Below are positions 13,907-23,142 of a stretch of 64,000 nt of DNA, piece after piece. The first letter of the stretch is position 1, and every line of letters begins with the position of its first letter. Made by a program: the position numbers and the translations under genes. The notes beneath the pieces are model-generated. The model was not told where the DNA came from and searched no databases. It saw only the letters and a list, made by a program, of their open reading frames with translations. Source of the stretch: Escherichia ruysiae (GTDB taxonomy: Bacteria > Pseudomonadota > Gammaproteobacteria > Enterobacterales > Enterobacteriaceae); contig NZ_JAVIWS010000001.1 in NCBI RefSeq assembly GCF_031323975.1, positions 186,001-250,000 of the forward strand. Direction: 5' to 3'.

Positions 13907-15553
13907 TTATTCAGTAATTCCGCAATGACCCTCGGTTAATCGCTGAATAATATCTTTCCTGAGTAAAAATTTTTGTATTTTACCGGATGCAGTGCGGGGT
14001 AACTTTTCAGTTATCACGATATGTTCAGGGTATTTATATTTCGCGACCCGTTTACGGCTAAAAAATGCTACCACATCTTCCAGAGATAATGAATGATGTG
14101 GCGATTTTAATACAATATAAGCACACGAGCGTTCGCCTAAGCGTTCATCGGGCATCGCAACCACGCAGGCATCATGAATTTTGGGATGCTGCAACAATAT
14201 ATCTTCCACTTCACGGCTGCTAATATTCTCGCCGCCACGGACAATAATATCTTTCTTACGTCCGGTTATTTTTATATAGCCAGCCTCATCCATGCGGCAG
14301 AGATCACCGCTGTAATACCAGCCTTCTTCATCCAGCGCGCGGGCGGTTAATTCAGGTTCATCAAAATAACCCATAAACACATTGGGGCCACGCGAGGCCT
14401 CTTCACCTTCACAACCGGCCGGTAAGGTCTTGCGTGCGTCATCGACGACTTTGATTTCCACGCCAGCGGCAGCGTAACCATCGGTATGCATAAAGCGTGA
14501 CAACGGATCGTCGAGATTCACCACCGCGTGCGGCGAGCTTTCTGTGGAGCCATAAACACTTAACAATTTAATGCCGCGCTGTTGGCATTCACGCGCCACT
14601 TTTTTTGGGATCGTGGTGCCACCGCAAAGGAAGAAACGCAGCGCAGAAAGATCTGCGGGCTGTTTCTCCAGTAAATTCAAAAGGTCATAGACAAACGGCG
14701 TTGCGCCGAGCATACAGGTGCAACGTTGTTGCTCAAGTAGCGAGAGACAGGCTTCAGGGGTGAAAATATCTAACAATACGCTCCGTGCGCCTACCAAAAA
14801 CGGCGCCGTTACGCCATGCAGAAAACCTGTCGCATGACCCAGCGGTGCAGGCATCATAAAAACATCCTGCCATGTCAGATTCAGCCGCGCACAATATGCC
14901 CGCTCGCTGGCGAGAATATTATTATGTGTCAGCATCACGCCCTTTGGCATACCTTCAGTTCCGGAGGTAAACAGCACTGCCGCTAATTCATCGCCGTGAA
15001 CCGATATTGACGTCGTCAGCGGGGTATTATCGGTAATAATCTGGCGTAACGAGAGAGACGATGTGGCGGGAGCCAGTTTGTCCACGCCGACAATTTGTTG
15101 CAGATGTGGAAGCTGATTTTGCAGCGGCAGGATTAAATCTACCGGACGCGTTTGTTTAAACAACGTCGGGGCAAAAAACATTTTTGCCTGGCACTTATTG
15201 AGCACCCACACCAGTTCCGCTTCTCGCCAGGAAGGTAACAGCGGCACGGATACCGCACCGGTTTTCAGGCTGGCGAGATAGATAACGGTAAATTCACACC
15301 AGCCCGGCAGTTGAAATGCGACGCGATCGCCGGCTTCAATACCGTTCGCCAGCATCCAGCTTGCCAGACAGCTCGCGGCCTGATCGAGCGCGCTATAGGT
15401 GTACGATGCACCATGATTATCGACCACAGCTATTTTGTCAGGCATCGCTCGCACAGTTTGCTGCCAGTAGTCAGCCAGCGAAGCATCACCCCATAACCCT
15501 TGCTGCCGATAGGCTGCACGACGCTGCGCGTTAAACGTTAATGTTACTTTCAT
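13907..15553 (-). CDS. fadK: Short/medium-chain acyl-CoA synthetase FadK
   Basis: A 548-residue AMP-forming acyl-CoA synthetase (start MKVTLTFNAQRRAAYRQQ; an upstream in-frame Met was rejected for length). The P-loop LFTSGTEGMPKGVMLTHNN and the conserved YSGDLCRMDEAGYIKITGRKKD region (A8 hinge GRKKDIIVRGGENIS) are present, as is the C-terminal lysine in RTASGKIQKF. It activates short and medium fatty acids and is known to be needed for anaerobic beta-oxidation. It is the last gene downstream of ydiQRST, which supplies electron-transfer proteins, so the cluster probably links fatty-acid activation to an electron sink. Confidence 0.93.
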   Translation of the reverse strand: MKVTLTFNAQRRAAYRQQGLWGDASLADYWQQTVRAMPDKIAVVDNHGASYTYSALDQAASCLASWMLANGIEAGDRVAFQLPGWCEFTVIYLASLKTGAVSVPLLPSWREAELVWVLNKCQAKMFFAPTLFKQTRPVDLILPLQNQLPHLQQIVGVDKLAPATSSLSLRQIITDNTPLTTSISVHGDELAAVLFTSGTEGMPKGVMLTHNNILASERAYCARLNLTWQDVFMMPAPLGHATGFLHGVTAPFLVGARSVLLDIFTPEACLSLLEQQRCTCMLGATPFVYDLLNLLEKQPADLSALRFFLCGGTTIPKKVARECQQRGIKLLSVYGSTESSPHAVVNLDDPLSRFMHTDGYAAAGVEIKVVDDARKTLPAGCEGEEASRGPNVFMGYFDEPELTARALDEEGWYYSGDLCRMDEAGYIKITGRKKDIIVRGGENISSREVEDILLQHPKIHDACVVAMPDERLGERSCAYIVLKSPHHSLSLEDVVAFFSRKRVAKYKYPEHIVITEKLPRTASGKIQKFLLRKDIIQRLTEGHCGITE

Positions 15554-15609
15554 TTTGGACTCTCGAAACAAAACGTCAGGCCCGACGTACAGGCCTGTGG
15601 GATGCGTGA

Positions 15610-15903
15610 TTAACCGTAGCGGAAATCAATACCGAAAGTGCCAGCAGGGTATTGCCATTGTTCGAGGATAGTGTTGCCGCAAAGCACCCGACAGGTTCCG
15701 CATTCGAGACAACCGGCAGAATCAAAATGAATATTTCCTGCGTCATCCTGCTTATAAAGTCCGGCCGGGCAGGCTTTCATTAATTTACGAAATTCATTGA
15801 TATCAGGATTTGCCGCCAGAATGATGTGCGGATGTCCTTCATCAACATGGAATTTATTGACGCCTAATTTGACGTCAACATTAACCGTAGCATTCTGGCT
15901 CAT
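15610..15903 (-). CDS. ydiT: Ferredoxin-like protein YdiT (FixX type)
   Basis: A 97-residue FixX-type ferredoxin with cysteines in CPAGLY and ECGTCRVLCG (CxxCxxxC), expected to hold a [4Fe-4S] cluster. It overlaps the 3' end of ydiS by four bases (ATGA), so translation is probably coupled. In the ETF:quinone oxidoreductase system this subunit passes electrons from the flavoprotein to quinone. Confidence 0.9.
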   Translation of the reverse strand: MSQNATVNVDVKLGVNKFHVDEGHPHIILAANPDINEFRKLMKACPAGLYKQDDAGNIHFDSAGCLECGTCRVLCGNTILEQWQYPAGTFGIDFRYG

Positions 15904-17189
15904 AGTGCGGTTGCTCCCTTAATGCCATCTTTCAGCAAGTTGATCAGCCCAATTTTCTTCGCGTGTCCCATGATCATTTTGCGTACCGGCTGGTTAGGTT
16001 TACCGTCGATGGTGAACATATCGTTCATGATGTCAGCGGCCATTCGTGGGTATTGGCTAAACAGGCGCGGGTTTTCCATCAGCGCCGGGATTTTACGAAA
16101 ATGCAGCATATCGCGCATGACGCAACTCTGTTCCAGCTCACGTTTGTATTGCGCCAGGCTGCTGGTGGAAAAATCCGCGCGTTCTTTGGCGGCAATCACC
16201 GTTGTGGCAGCAGCCTGTGCCGACGCGATGGCTAAATCCATTCCGCGAACCGTAAAGCCAAGATTGAGGCAGAAACCGGCGGCGTCACCGACGATCATCA
16301 CACCGTCGTTAACCAGTTGCGGCACCATCGCCAGGCCACCTTCCGGCACCATATGCGCGGAATATTCAAGCAGTTTGCCACCGCTAATCAGCGGACGTAT
16401 GGCGGGGTGCTGTTTAAAATCTTCCAGCATTTGCGGCACGCTTTTTTGCGCATGGGCGATATCACACAATCCGCAGACCAGACCCAACGATACGGAATCG
16501 TTGTTGGTATAGAGGAATCCACCGCCCATAAGGCCGTCAGAAGGGGCACCGGCAAACAGCCAGGCGGCACCTTCATCGCCGGTGACGTTAAAGCGATCGT
16601 TGATTTGTTCTGGCGTGAGGCCAATGACCTCTTTAACACCAACAGCGTAATGATGCGGATCGGAGGCGGGAACCATGCCCAGCGAACGACCAAGTATTGA
16701 GTTAACGCCATCGGCCAATATGACCACATTCGCTTCGAGAATATCATCCCCGGCCTGAACGCCAGTGACCTTGTTTCCCTCACGAACCAGGGCATCGACG
16801 CGAACGCCCGGGATAAACTGCGCACCCGCCTGTTCTGCTTGTTCCATCAGCCACGGATCGAGGCGGTTGCGCAATACGGTATAAGACGCTTGCTGCGGGG
16901 CATCCGGTTGCTCACGGTGAAAATCGAGGGTAACGGCGCTTTCTTCGGTTAAGAAAGAGATTTTCTCGCGTGTGACCTTGCGTTCAACCGGTGCAGATGC
17001 AGCAAAGCCGGGAATAATAGCCTCAAGCGTGTGGGCATAAAGACGCCCGCCAGTCATATTTTTGCATCCGGCGCTATCGCCACGTTCTATTACCAGGACA
17101 TCCAGCCCGGCTCGCGCCATCACCAGTGCGGCGACGCTACCGGCAACGCCCGCACCGACCACAATGGCATCAAATTTGTCATCCGACAT
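15900..17189 (-). CDS. ydiS: ETF-quinone oxidoreductase-like flavoprotein YdiS (FixC type)
   Basis: The 429-residue protein begins with a Rossmann FAD-binding motif, AIVVGAGVAGSVAALVMARAG with downstream acidic residue VIERG, and carries the second FAD motif VMIVGDAAGFCLNLGFTVRG. It belongs to the FixC/ETF-QO family, which accepts electrons from electron-transfer flavoprotein and delivers them to the membrane quinone pool. It sits between ydiR (ETF alpha) and ydiT (ferredoxin). Its closest paralogue is FixC of the carnitine fix operon. The electron donor in vivo is not established. Confidence 0.92.
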   Translation of the reverse strand: MSDDKFDAIVVGAGVAGSVAALVMARAGLDVLVIERGDSAGCKNMTGGRLYAHTLEAIIPGFAASAPVERKVTREKISFLTEESAVTLDFHREQPDAPQQASYTVLRNRLDPWLMEQAEQAGAQFIPGVRVDALVREGNKVTGVQAGDDILEANVVILADGVNSILGRSLGMVPASDPHHYAVGVKEVIGLTPEQINDRFNVTGDEGAAWLFAGAPSDGLMGGGFLYTNNDSVSLGLVCGLCDIAHAQKSVPQMLEDFKQHPAIRPLISGGKLLEYSAHMVPEGGLAMVPQLVNDGVMIVGDAAGFCLNLGFTVRGMDLAIASAQAAATTVIAAKERADFSTSSLAQYKRELEQSCVMRDMLHFRKIPALMENPRLFSQYPRMAADIMNDMFTIDGKPNQPVRKMIMGHAKKIGLINLLKDGIKGATAL

Positions 17190-17244
17190 GCGTTATGCTC
17201 CCTTCCCGCTGCGTTTACAGCGGGAGATGTGGTTGAAAGGGGAA

Positions 17245-18183
17245 TTAGCGGCTCAACTGGCTAATCAGGGCGGGGACGACTTTGTAGATATCGCCCACCA
17301 GACCGTAGTCGGCATAGTTGAAGATTGGCGCGTTTTTATCTTTATTGATGGCGACAATCACTTTTGCGCCGTTGCCGCCGACCATATGCTGGATCTGCCC
17401 GGAGATCCCCAGCGTCAGGTAGAGTTCGGATTTCAGCAACACCCCGGAGACACCGATATAACGTTCACGTTCCATCCAGTTCTCGCCTTCGGCAATCGGG
17501 CGTGAGCAGCCGACTTCAGCATTCAGTGCCGCCGCCAGTTCGTGAACCATTTTCAGGTCATCCTGCGCTGCCAGACCGCGACCGACGCCGACCACGCGTT
17601 TTGCTTTACTCAGATCCACACTGCTTGCCGCTTTCGCACGGCGTTCGCGACAGAGAATTTCATGACGCGGGGCAACGTAAGGCACCGTTTCAATCGGGCA
17701 TTGATGAGAAGCATTGCTCGTGCACGGTTCCTGAACACCGGGCGCAAGGGTAATTATCGCCAGCGGGCTGGTGATCTTTTCCTGAGCGAACGCTAGCCCG
17801 CCATACATACGGTGTTCGGCGCAAATGTGACCATCGACAATATCCACCGCCGTAGCATCGTTCACCAGCGCCGCATTCAGTTGCACACTTAACCGTGCTG
17901 CCAGAGCTTTACCGCGTTTCGTCGCGGCCATCAGCAACATAGCGGGGTGATTATCTTTAAGCAGGGCAGCAATGCTTTCAGCGTAATTTTCAGTGCGTTG
18001 CAGCGCAGCGTTTTGCTCAAGAACATAAATACATTTTGGGCCATAAGGCATAACCGCCTGCGCCTGGTCGGCATTTTGCACAATGGTATACACCTGTTGC
18101 CCCCATTGCTGCGCACCGCCAAACAGTTCAGCATAACGATCAGGGTTATCGCTAAAGACCCAGACGCTGTTTAATTGACTCAT
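17245..18183 (-). CDS. ydiR: Electron transfer flavoprotein alpha subunit YdiR (FixB type)
   Basis: A 312-residue ETF alpha-subunit homologue. The C-terminal FAD domain shows KAKRVVGVGRGLAAQDDL, AEVGCSRPIAE and the characteristic LGISGQIQHMVGGNGAKVIVAINKDKNAPIF block (read in parts). With YdiQ it would form an FAD-containing heterodimer receiving electrons from an acyl-CoA dehydrogenase such as YdiO. It lies 19 bases after ydiQ. Confidence 0.93.
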   Translation of the reverse strand: MSQLNSVWVFSDNPDRYAELFGGAQQWGQQVYTIVQNADQAQAVMPYGPKCIYVLEQNAALQRTENYAESIAALLKDNHPAMLLMAATKRGKALAARLSVQLNAALVNDATAVDIVDGHICAEHRMYGGLAFAQEKITSPLAIITLAPGVQEPCTSNASHQCPIETVPYVAPRHEILCRERRAKAASSVDLSKAKRVVGVGRGLAAQDDLKMVHELAAALNAEVGCSRPIAEGENWMERERYIGVSGVLLKSELYLTLGISGQIQHMVGGNGAKVIVAINKDKNAPIFNYADYGLVGDIYKVVPALISQLSR

Positions 18184-18202
18184 CGTTTCTTCTCCGTTGG
18201 CT

Positions 18203-18967
18203 TTAGTTCAGGGCTTTCTTCAGGTGTTCCGCCAGCTCGGCAATCGCTTCCGGCGAATCGTTATCGAGAATGATGTGTTTACGTTCTGTTTGCGGCGGTA
18301 CGCGAATGCCGGTCAGTTCAGCAAGTGGCGTGGTCTGGCTCCAGCCGATGTCACTCGCCTGCCACTGGTTCACCGGTTTTTTGCCTGCACCGAGAATGGC
18401 TTTCATGGAGGGGATACGTGGAACGTTGATATCAGACGTGACGCAAAGTACGGCGGGAAGCGAGAGTTCAATAACTTCAACTTCCTCTTCGAGTGTGCGT
18501 TCAACCACCAATGTATCGCCCTGACGCGCAATGGCACTCACTGCATTAATCACCGGAAGTTGCAAGATTTCCCCTACCAGCAGACCAACCTGCTGGGCAT
18601 AGAGATCGCCGGAACCTTCGCCAAAGATCAGTAAATCAAAGCCGATTTTTTCTGCTGCGGTTGCCAGCGCCTTTGCGGTATCGACGGGCAGCGCGTGTTC
18701 AAGTTGGGCATCCTGCACCATATACAGGCTGTGTGGCCCGCGTGATAACACGTCTTTGCGCACCTTCGAGTTCTGCAATAACGAACCGCCAACGGTCAGC
18801 GCGGCTATCTCATCGTCATCTGTTGCAAGCTGGCTTGCAGCTTCAAGGGCATTGAGATCGAACTGGCTGATTTTGGCGTCGGCATTGTCGAAATTAAGGG
18901 TGTATTCGGGAGTGACAACAATGTCCTGTTCTTCAGGCACCAGCTTAAAGCAGGTTATTATTTTCAT
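18203..18967 (-). CDS. ydiQ: Electron transfer flavoprotein beta subunit YdiQ (FixA type)
   Basis: The start MKIITCFKLVPEEQDIV gives 254 residues, the FixA/ETF-beta length; an upstream frame extension was rejected because a good ribosome-binding site (CAGGAGAAATC) precedes this ATG. ETF-beta features include the LNALEAASQLA stretch and the LIFGEGSGDLYAQQVG nucleotide-binding region. It is the first gene of ydiQRST-fadK, transcribed divergently from the regulator gene ydiP. Confidence 0.93.
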   Translation of the reverse strand: MKIITCFKLVPEEQDIVVTPEYTLNFDNADAKISQFDLNALEAASQLATDDDEIAALTVGGSLLQNSKVRKDVLSRGPHSLYMVQDAQLEHALPVDTAKALATAAEKIGFDLLIFGEGSGDLYAQQVGLLVGEILQLPVINAVSAIARQGDTLVVERTLEEEVEVIELSLPAVLCVTSDINVPRIPSMKAILGAGKKPVNQWQASDIGWSQTTPLAELTGIRVPPQTERKHIILDNDSPEAIAELAEHLKKALN

Positions 18968-19282
18968 GATTTCTCCTGTGGGTCGCATACGGAACCATCT
19001 CCGATGGAAGGTAAAAATGGCCTGAAAATAGTGTGCGATAGCGGTGCGGGGTTTTCGACGGAGCAAGCTGTTTTCCTTGCCAACAATCTTGCAAAAAAAA
19101 TGCGATCGCTAAAACAAAAGTGCAGTTAGCAGCAATATTGTTATGCCGTGACCGTACAATCTTGCATTAGGTTTAAATAATCTTGTTTAGCTCTCGCTAA
19201 ACGCGGTTGTATAACCGCAATACACACCGTATTTTATTCGGCATATATTGCTTTTGCTTGCTCATGGAATAGGGAGGTTGTC
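18968..19282. promoter_or_regulatory. ydiQ-ydiP divergent promoter region with AATCTTG repeats
   Basis: The 315-base region contains ACAATCTTGCA twice (19083-19093 and 19156-19166) and a third AATCTTG at 19179-19185. The second and third AATCTTG lie 21 bases apart, two helical turns, in direct orientation, the spacing typical of AraC-type half-sites; the first is 73 bases further upstream. A dyad GCGGTT-GTAT-AACCGC lies at 19203-19218. A role as YdiP operator is inference. Confidence 0.5.
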
Positions 19283-20194
19283 ATGTATCAACGCTGTTTT
19301 GATAATGCCAGCGAAACGCTGTTTGTCTCTGGAAAAACGCCACGGCTTTCACGTTTTGCATTTAGCGATGATCCTAAATGGGAGTCTGGACATCACGTTC
19401 ATGACAATGAAACTGAGCTGATTTATGTCAAGAAAGGGGTGGCAAGGTTTACCATTGACTCCTCGTTATATGTAGCCCATGCCGATGACATTGTGGTGAT
19501 AGAACGCGGCAGACTTCATGCGGTGACTTCTGATGTCAACGATCCAGCAACGACCTGTACCTGTGCGCTGTACGGTTTTCAGTTTCAGGGGGCAGAGGAA
19601 AACCAGCTTCTGCAACCACATTCATGTCCGGTAATTGCCGCAGGGCAGGGGAAAGAGGTCATTAAAACCTTATTTAATGAGCTAAGCGTGATTTTGCCGC
19701 AAAGTAAAAATAGTCAGATATCTTCGTTATGGGACGCATTTGCCTATACATTAGCAATTCTTTACTACGAAAACTTTAAAAATGCGTATCGTTCGGAGCA
19801 GGGGTATATTAAAAAAGATGTTCTGATAAAAGATATTCTCTTTTACCTGAATAATAACTATCGCGAAAAAATCACCCTGGAACAGTTATCGAAAAAGTTT
19901 CGTGCCAGCGTCAGCTATATTTGTCATGAGTTTACTAAAGAATATCGAATCTCCCCTATTAATTATGTTATTCAACGGCGTATGACGGAAGCGAAATGGT
20001 CGTTGACCAATACCGAATTGTCCCAGGCCGAAATCTCCTGGCGCGTCGGTTATGAAAATGTCGATCACTTCGCCAAACTGTTTTTGCGCCATGTCGGCTG
20101 TTCACCCAGCGATTACCGCAGGCAATTTAAAAACTGTTTTGCGGAACAAGAAATCTTATCTGAATTTCCTCAACCCGTAAGTCTTGCCGGATAA
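19283..20194 (+). CDS. ydiP: AraC-family transcriptional regulator YdiP
   Basis: The 303-residue protein has an N-terminal cupin sensor domain (HHVHDNETELIYVKKGVARF at about residues 36-55) and a C-terminal double helix-turn-helix domain (ITLEQLSKKFRASVSYICHEF and the second helix pair ISWRVGYENVDHFAKLFLRHVGCSPSDYR, both read in parts). The GYxNxxHFxxLF and GxSPSxYR signatures are typical of the family. The ligand is unknown; position suggests control of ydiQRST-fadK and perhaps ydiO-ydiF. Shine-Dalgarno is AGGGAGGTTGTC. A strong hairpin follows its stop. Confidence 0.92.
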   Translation: MYQRCFDNASETLFVSGKTPRLSRFAFSDDPKWESGHHVHDNETELIYVKKGVARFTIDSSLYVAHADDIVVIERGRLHAVTSDVNDPATTCTCALYGFQFQGAEENQLLQPHSCPVIAAGQGKEVIKTLFNELSVILPQSKNSQISSLWDAFAYTLAILYYENFKNAYRSEQGYIKKDVLIKDILFYLNNNYREKITLEQLSKKFRASVSYICHEFTKEYRISPINYVIQRRMTEAKWSLTNTELSQAEISWRVGYENVDHFAKLFLRHVGCSPSDYRRQFKNCFAEQEILSEFPQPVSLAG

Positions 20195-20196
20195 AT

Positions 20197-20232
20197 CAGG
20201 CGGCGCAGTTTTGTAAGAAGCTGCGCCGCCTG
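20197..20232. terminator. Bidirectional hairpin between ydiP and ydiO
   Basis: CAGGCGGCGCAG and CTGCGCCGCCTG form a 12-bp stem with a 12-base loop in the 42-base gap between the two convergent genes. The plus-strand tail is CAGATTATTTATTCT. Confidence 0.7.
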
Positions 20233-20236
20233 CAGA

Positions 20237-21388
20237 TTATTTATTCTGGTAATCTTTCAGAATCTGCCGACCTGCAACGTAAATCATAATTTCGTCTGTA
20301 CCGCCGCCGATACGTTCACAGCGAACATCGCGCCAGAAGCGGGAGACGCGCGCCTCATCGGTATAGCCCAGACCACCCATGATTTGAATCGCATCATCAA
20401 TGACTTCCATCGCGGTACGTGCGCAGTACAATTTTGCCAGCGCCGCGCTGGTGCGCAATGACTGATGCTGGTCAGCTTGCCATGCCACTTTCAGCACCAT
20501 ATTGCGCATGTTGTCGATCTTAATCGCCATCAGTGCCAGTTTTTCCTGGATCATCTGGTTATGCCCAATCGGCTTACCAAAAGCGATACGCTGGTTGGCA
20601 TAGAGGGCGGCATCTTCAAAGGCACACTCGGCAAAGCCGGTGCTGCGCGCGGCGTTGATCAGGCGTTCCATCTCAAAGTTGTACATCACATTGAGGAACC
20701 CCATTCCTTCTTCGCCCACCATGTCGCTCTCTTCAACTTCCACGTTGTCGAGATAGACTTCGCAGGTGCTGAGCATATGCCAGCCGATTTTATGCAGCGG
20801 GTTAATCTTAATGCCGGGCTTACTGGAGTCGACCCACCACAGGGTGAAGGCCTTTTTCGGATCTTTCGGTTCTGGATCGCGCGCCAGCACCAGCATATAC
20901 GGGTACTCTTTCGCACCGGTAATAAAGGTTTTCTGTCCGTTGATATAAACCTTGCCATTTTTACGCGTGTAAGTGGTAGTGGCACTGTTGTTGTCTGAGC
21001 CTGCGCCTGGCTCCGTCAACGCCAGGGCATAGGCGGGATCACCCGTTTCCAGTGTGCTTTCTGCCGTTTTGCGTAGCTGCTCCGCAGAACCGAAGCGGCG
21101 CATACTGTGAATACACTGACCGTTGGTAATCAAAAACGCCGGAGCACCGCATTTTGACACTTCCATCAGCGCCAGCATTTGGGTGACGTAATCCGCAGGG
21201 ATACCACCAAATTCTTCCGGCACGCCAAGCATGGAAATTCCGTTATCCGCCAGCGCCCGCATAAACTCACGCGGATATGTACCGTTTTGATCGCAGGTGC
21301 GGAAATACTCTTCCGGAAAGTTAGTCGTAATCAGTTCGCGAATACTGGCCAGCAGCAGTTCTTGTTCTTCAGTTAAAGAAAAATCCAT
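20237..21388 (-). CDS. ydiO: Acyl-CoA dehydrogenase YdiO
   Basis: The start MDFSLTEEQELLLASIREL gives 383 residues, the usual acyl-CoA dehydrogenase length. Family motifs are present: ALTEPGAGSDNNS, the YINGQKTFITGA FAD/substrate loop, the QAFG-type region RIAFGKPIGHNQ, and QIMGGLGYTDEARVSRFWRDVR with IGGGTDEIM near the end. It should oxidise an acyl-CoA to the enoyl-CoA, or run the reverse direction anaerobically, exchanging electrons with YdiQ/YdiR. It lies 13 bases after ydiF and is cotranscribed with it. Confidence 0.92.
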   Translation of the reverse strand: MDFSLTEEQELLLASIRELITTNFPEEYFRTCDQNGTYPREFMRALADNGISMLGVPEEFGGIPADYVTQMLALMEVSKCGAPAFLITNGQCIHSMRRFGSAEQLRKTAESTLETGDPAYALALTEPGAGSDNNSATTTYTRKNGKVYINGQKTFITGAKEYPYMLVLARDPEPKDPKKAFTLWWVDSSKPGIKINPLHKIGWHMLSTCEVYLDNVEVEESDMVGEEGMGFLNVMYNFEMERLINAARSTGFAECAFEDAALYANQRIAFGKPIGHNQMIQEKLALMAIKIDNMRNMVLKVAWQADQHQSLRTSAALAKLYCARTAMEVIDDAIQIMGGLGYTDEARVSRFWRDVRCERIGGGTDEIMIYVAGRQILKDYQNK

Positions 21389-21401
21389 CATTATACTCCT
21401 G

Positions 21402-22997
21402 TTAATGAGCCGCTTCAGGCAGGACAAAACCCATCGCCGCATCGATAAATAATCTCTCATCCATCAGTTTGAGTTCTGGTGAAATAACTGGGGTGAAATC
21501 CATTTTGTCGAGAATATCTTTTTTCAAATCGACACCAGGGGCGATTTCGATTAAATGCAGACCGTCTTCTTTCAGCGTGAAGACGGCACGTTCGGTGATA
21601 TAACGAACATCCAGTCCCCGTTCGAGAGCGATTTTTCCGCTGAACGTGATTTCCGGTAGTTCACGGATAAATTTCTTCACCCGTCCTTCCTGGATAATAT
21701 TTAATTTGCCGTTGGCAATTTCTGTTTTTAAACTTCCTGCGGTTAACGTGCCACAGAAAATAATTTTCTTCGAGGTGGCGCTGATATCAATAAATCCGCC
21801 GGTGCCCATGATTTTGCCATTGAATTTATGCACACCGACGTTGCCGTGCTGGTCGACTTCGGCAAAACTCAAATAACAAACATCCAGACCACCGCCGTGA
21901 TAAAAATCGAACTGGGACGTCATATCCAGAATGGCGCGGGTATTAACATTTGCGCCAAAGGCGATACCTTGCGAGGTAATACCGCCAATCGGACCCGTTT
22001 CCACCGTCAGAATAAAGTCATCAGCACATCCTTCTTCACGGGCGACCAGGCCAATGCCGTCGGCAATACCGACACCGACATTTCCCACCGCGCCTTTGCG
22101 CATTTCGAATAATGCACGCCGCGCAACTAATTTACGTTGGTTTAGGGGCAGACTAAGTTTGGTGCTGTCATCAAGGGTGAAGTCACCAGAAATAAAGCGG
22201 TTAACCGGCGCACCGCCATACAGTTGGGTTTGATCCGGATCGACCACCACAATATCCACCAGATAACCCGGAATACGGACAGATTTAGGATGCAGCGTGG
22301 CTTTCTTAACCATTTTCTGCACCTGCATCATCACAATACCGCCGTTATTGTGCACCGCCTGGGCAATAACCAATGCGTCGAGATACATCACCTCATCTTC
22401 AAAAGTGGCGTAGCCTTCGCTGTCGCAGGTGGTAGCGCGAATAAAAGCGATATCCGGCGCAATCGCTTTGTAATAGAGATATTCTTTATTATCAAACTCG
22501 ACCAGTTTAATCAGCTCTTCTTTGGTCACTTCATTCAGTTTTCCGCCTTGTTGGCGAGGGTCAACAAATGTACCGATACCAATATCGCTAATAATTCCCG
22601 GCTGGTGGGCAGCGGCGGCGCGCAATGTTTGGGTGAGTACACCTTGTGGATAGTTATAGGCAACAATTTTATTTTGTTCTGCAAGGTCAGAAATACGCGG
22701 CGATTGTCCCCAGTGACCGCATAATGCCCATTTCACCAGACCTTCTTGCGCCAGCGGACTAATACCGCGATCGGCGCGATCGCCAAGCCCCGTAGGGCTA
22801 ATAATTGATAAATTACGTGGCGTTTGAGTCTGTTTATATTTATCAGCAAGAGCAGTAATTAACGTGGTGGCTTCCAGAATACCTCCGCCTGCACCTAATA
22901 CACAAAGCGTCGCTTCATCGGGAATATAACTCACCGCTTCCTGTGCCGACAGGACCGGCACTCGTCCATTAATACGAGGTGGTTTTACAGGTTTCAT
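21402..22997 (-). CDS. ydiF: Acetate/short-chain acyl-CoA transferase YdiF
   Basis: A family I CoA-transferase of 531 residues from the start MKPVKPPRINGRVPVLSAQ; an upstream Met would add a non-family tail. Both halves of the fold are fused, with the oxyanion/CoA loop GAGGGILEATTLI, and the catalytic glutamate in TVETGPIGG (near residue 333) matching the known active site. It moves CoA between acetyl-CoA and short-chain acids. With ydiO it would supply acyl-CoA substrates to the ydi ETF system. Shine-Dalgarno is AGGAAAAAATA. Confidence 0.92.
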   Translation of the reverse strand: MKPVKPPRINGRVPVLSAQEAVSYIPDEATLCVLGAGGGILEATTLITALADKYKQTQTPRNLSIISPTGLGDRADRGISPLAQEGLVKWALCGHWGQSPRISDLAEQNKIVAYNYPQGVLTQTLRAAAAHQPGIISDIGIGTFVDPRQQGGKLNEVTKEELIKLVEFDNKEYLYYKAIAPDIAFIRATTCDSEGYATFEDEVMYLDALVIAQAVHNNGGIVMMQVQKMVKKATLHPKSVRIPGYLVDIVVVDPDQTQLYGGAPVNRFISGDFTLDDSTKLSLPLNQRKLVARRALFEMRKGAVGNVGVGIADGIGLVAREEGCADDFILTVETGPIGGITSQGIAFGANVNTRAILDMTSQFDFYHGGGLDVCYLSFAEVDQHGNVGVHKFNGKIMGTGGFIDISATSKKIIFCGTLTAGSLKTEIANGKLNIIQEGRVKKFIRELPEITFSGKIALERGLDVRYITERAVFTLKEDGLHLIEIAPGVDLKKDILDKMDFTPVISPELKLMDERLFIDAAMGFVLPEAAH

Positions 22998-23142
22998 TAT
23001 TTTTTCCTGATTCAGGTGTGAGTTTCCCTGCGCCAGCCAGAAAAATAGCGCGCAGATACTCACGGAATATTATTATTAAATACTCTTAAAACACTTATTT
23101 TTATTTCGGCGGGTGAGGGTGTTCCCGCCGGAACGTTATTGA

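Noticed and set aside
23107..23130. CGGCGGG / CCCGCCG dyad as an intrinsic terminator after aroD
   Set aside because: No T-run follows the stem on the minus strand, so I keep it only as a dyad; it may still act in a Rho-dependent end.
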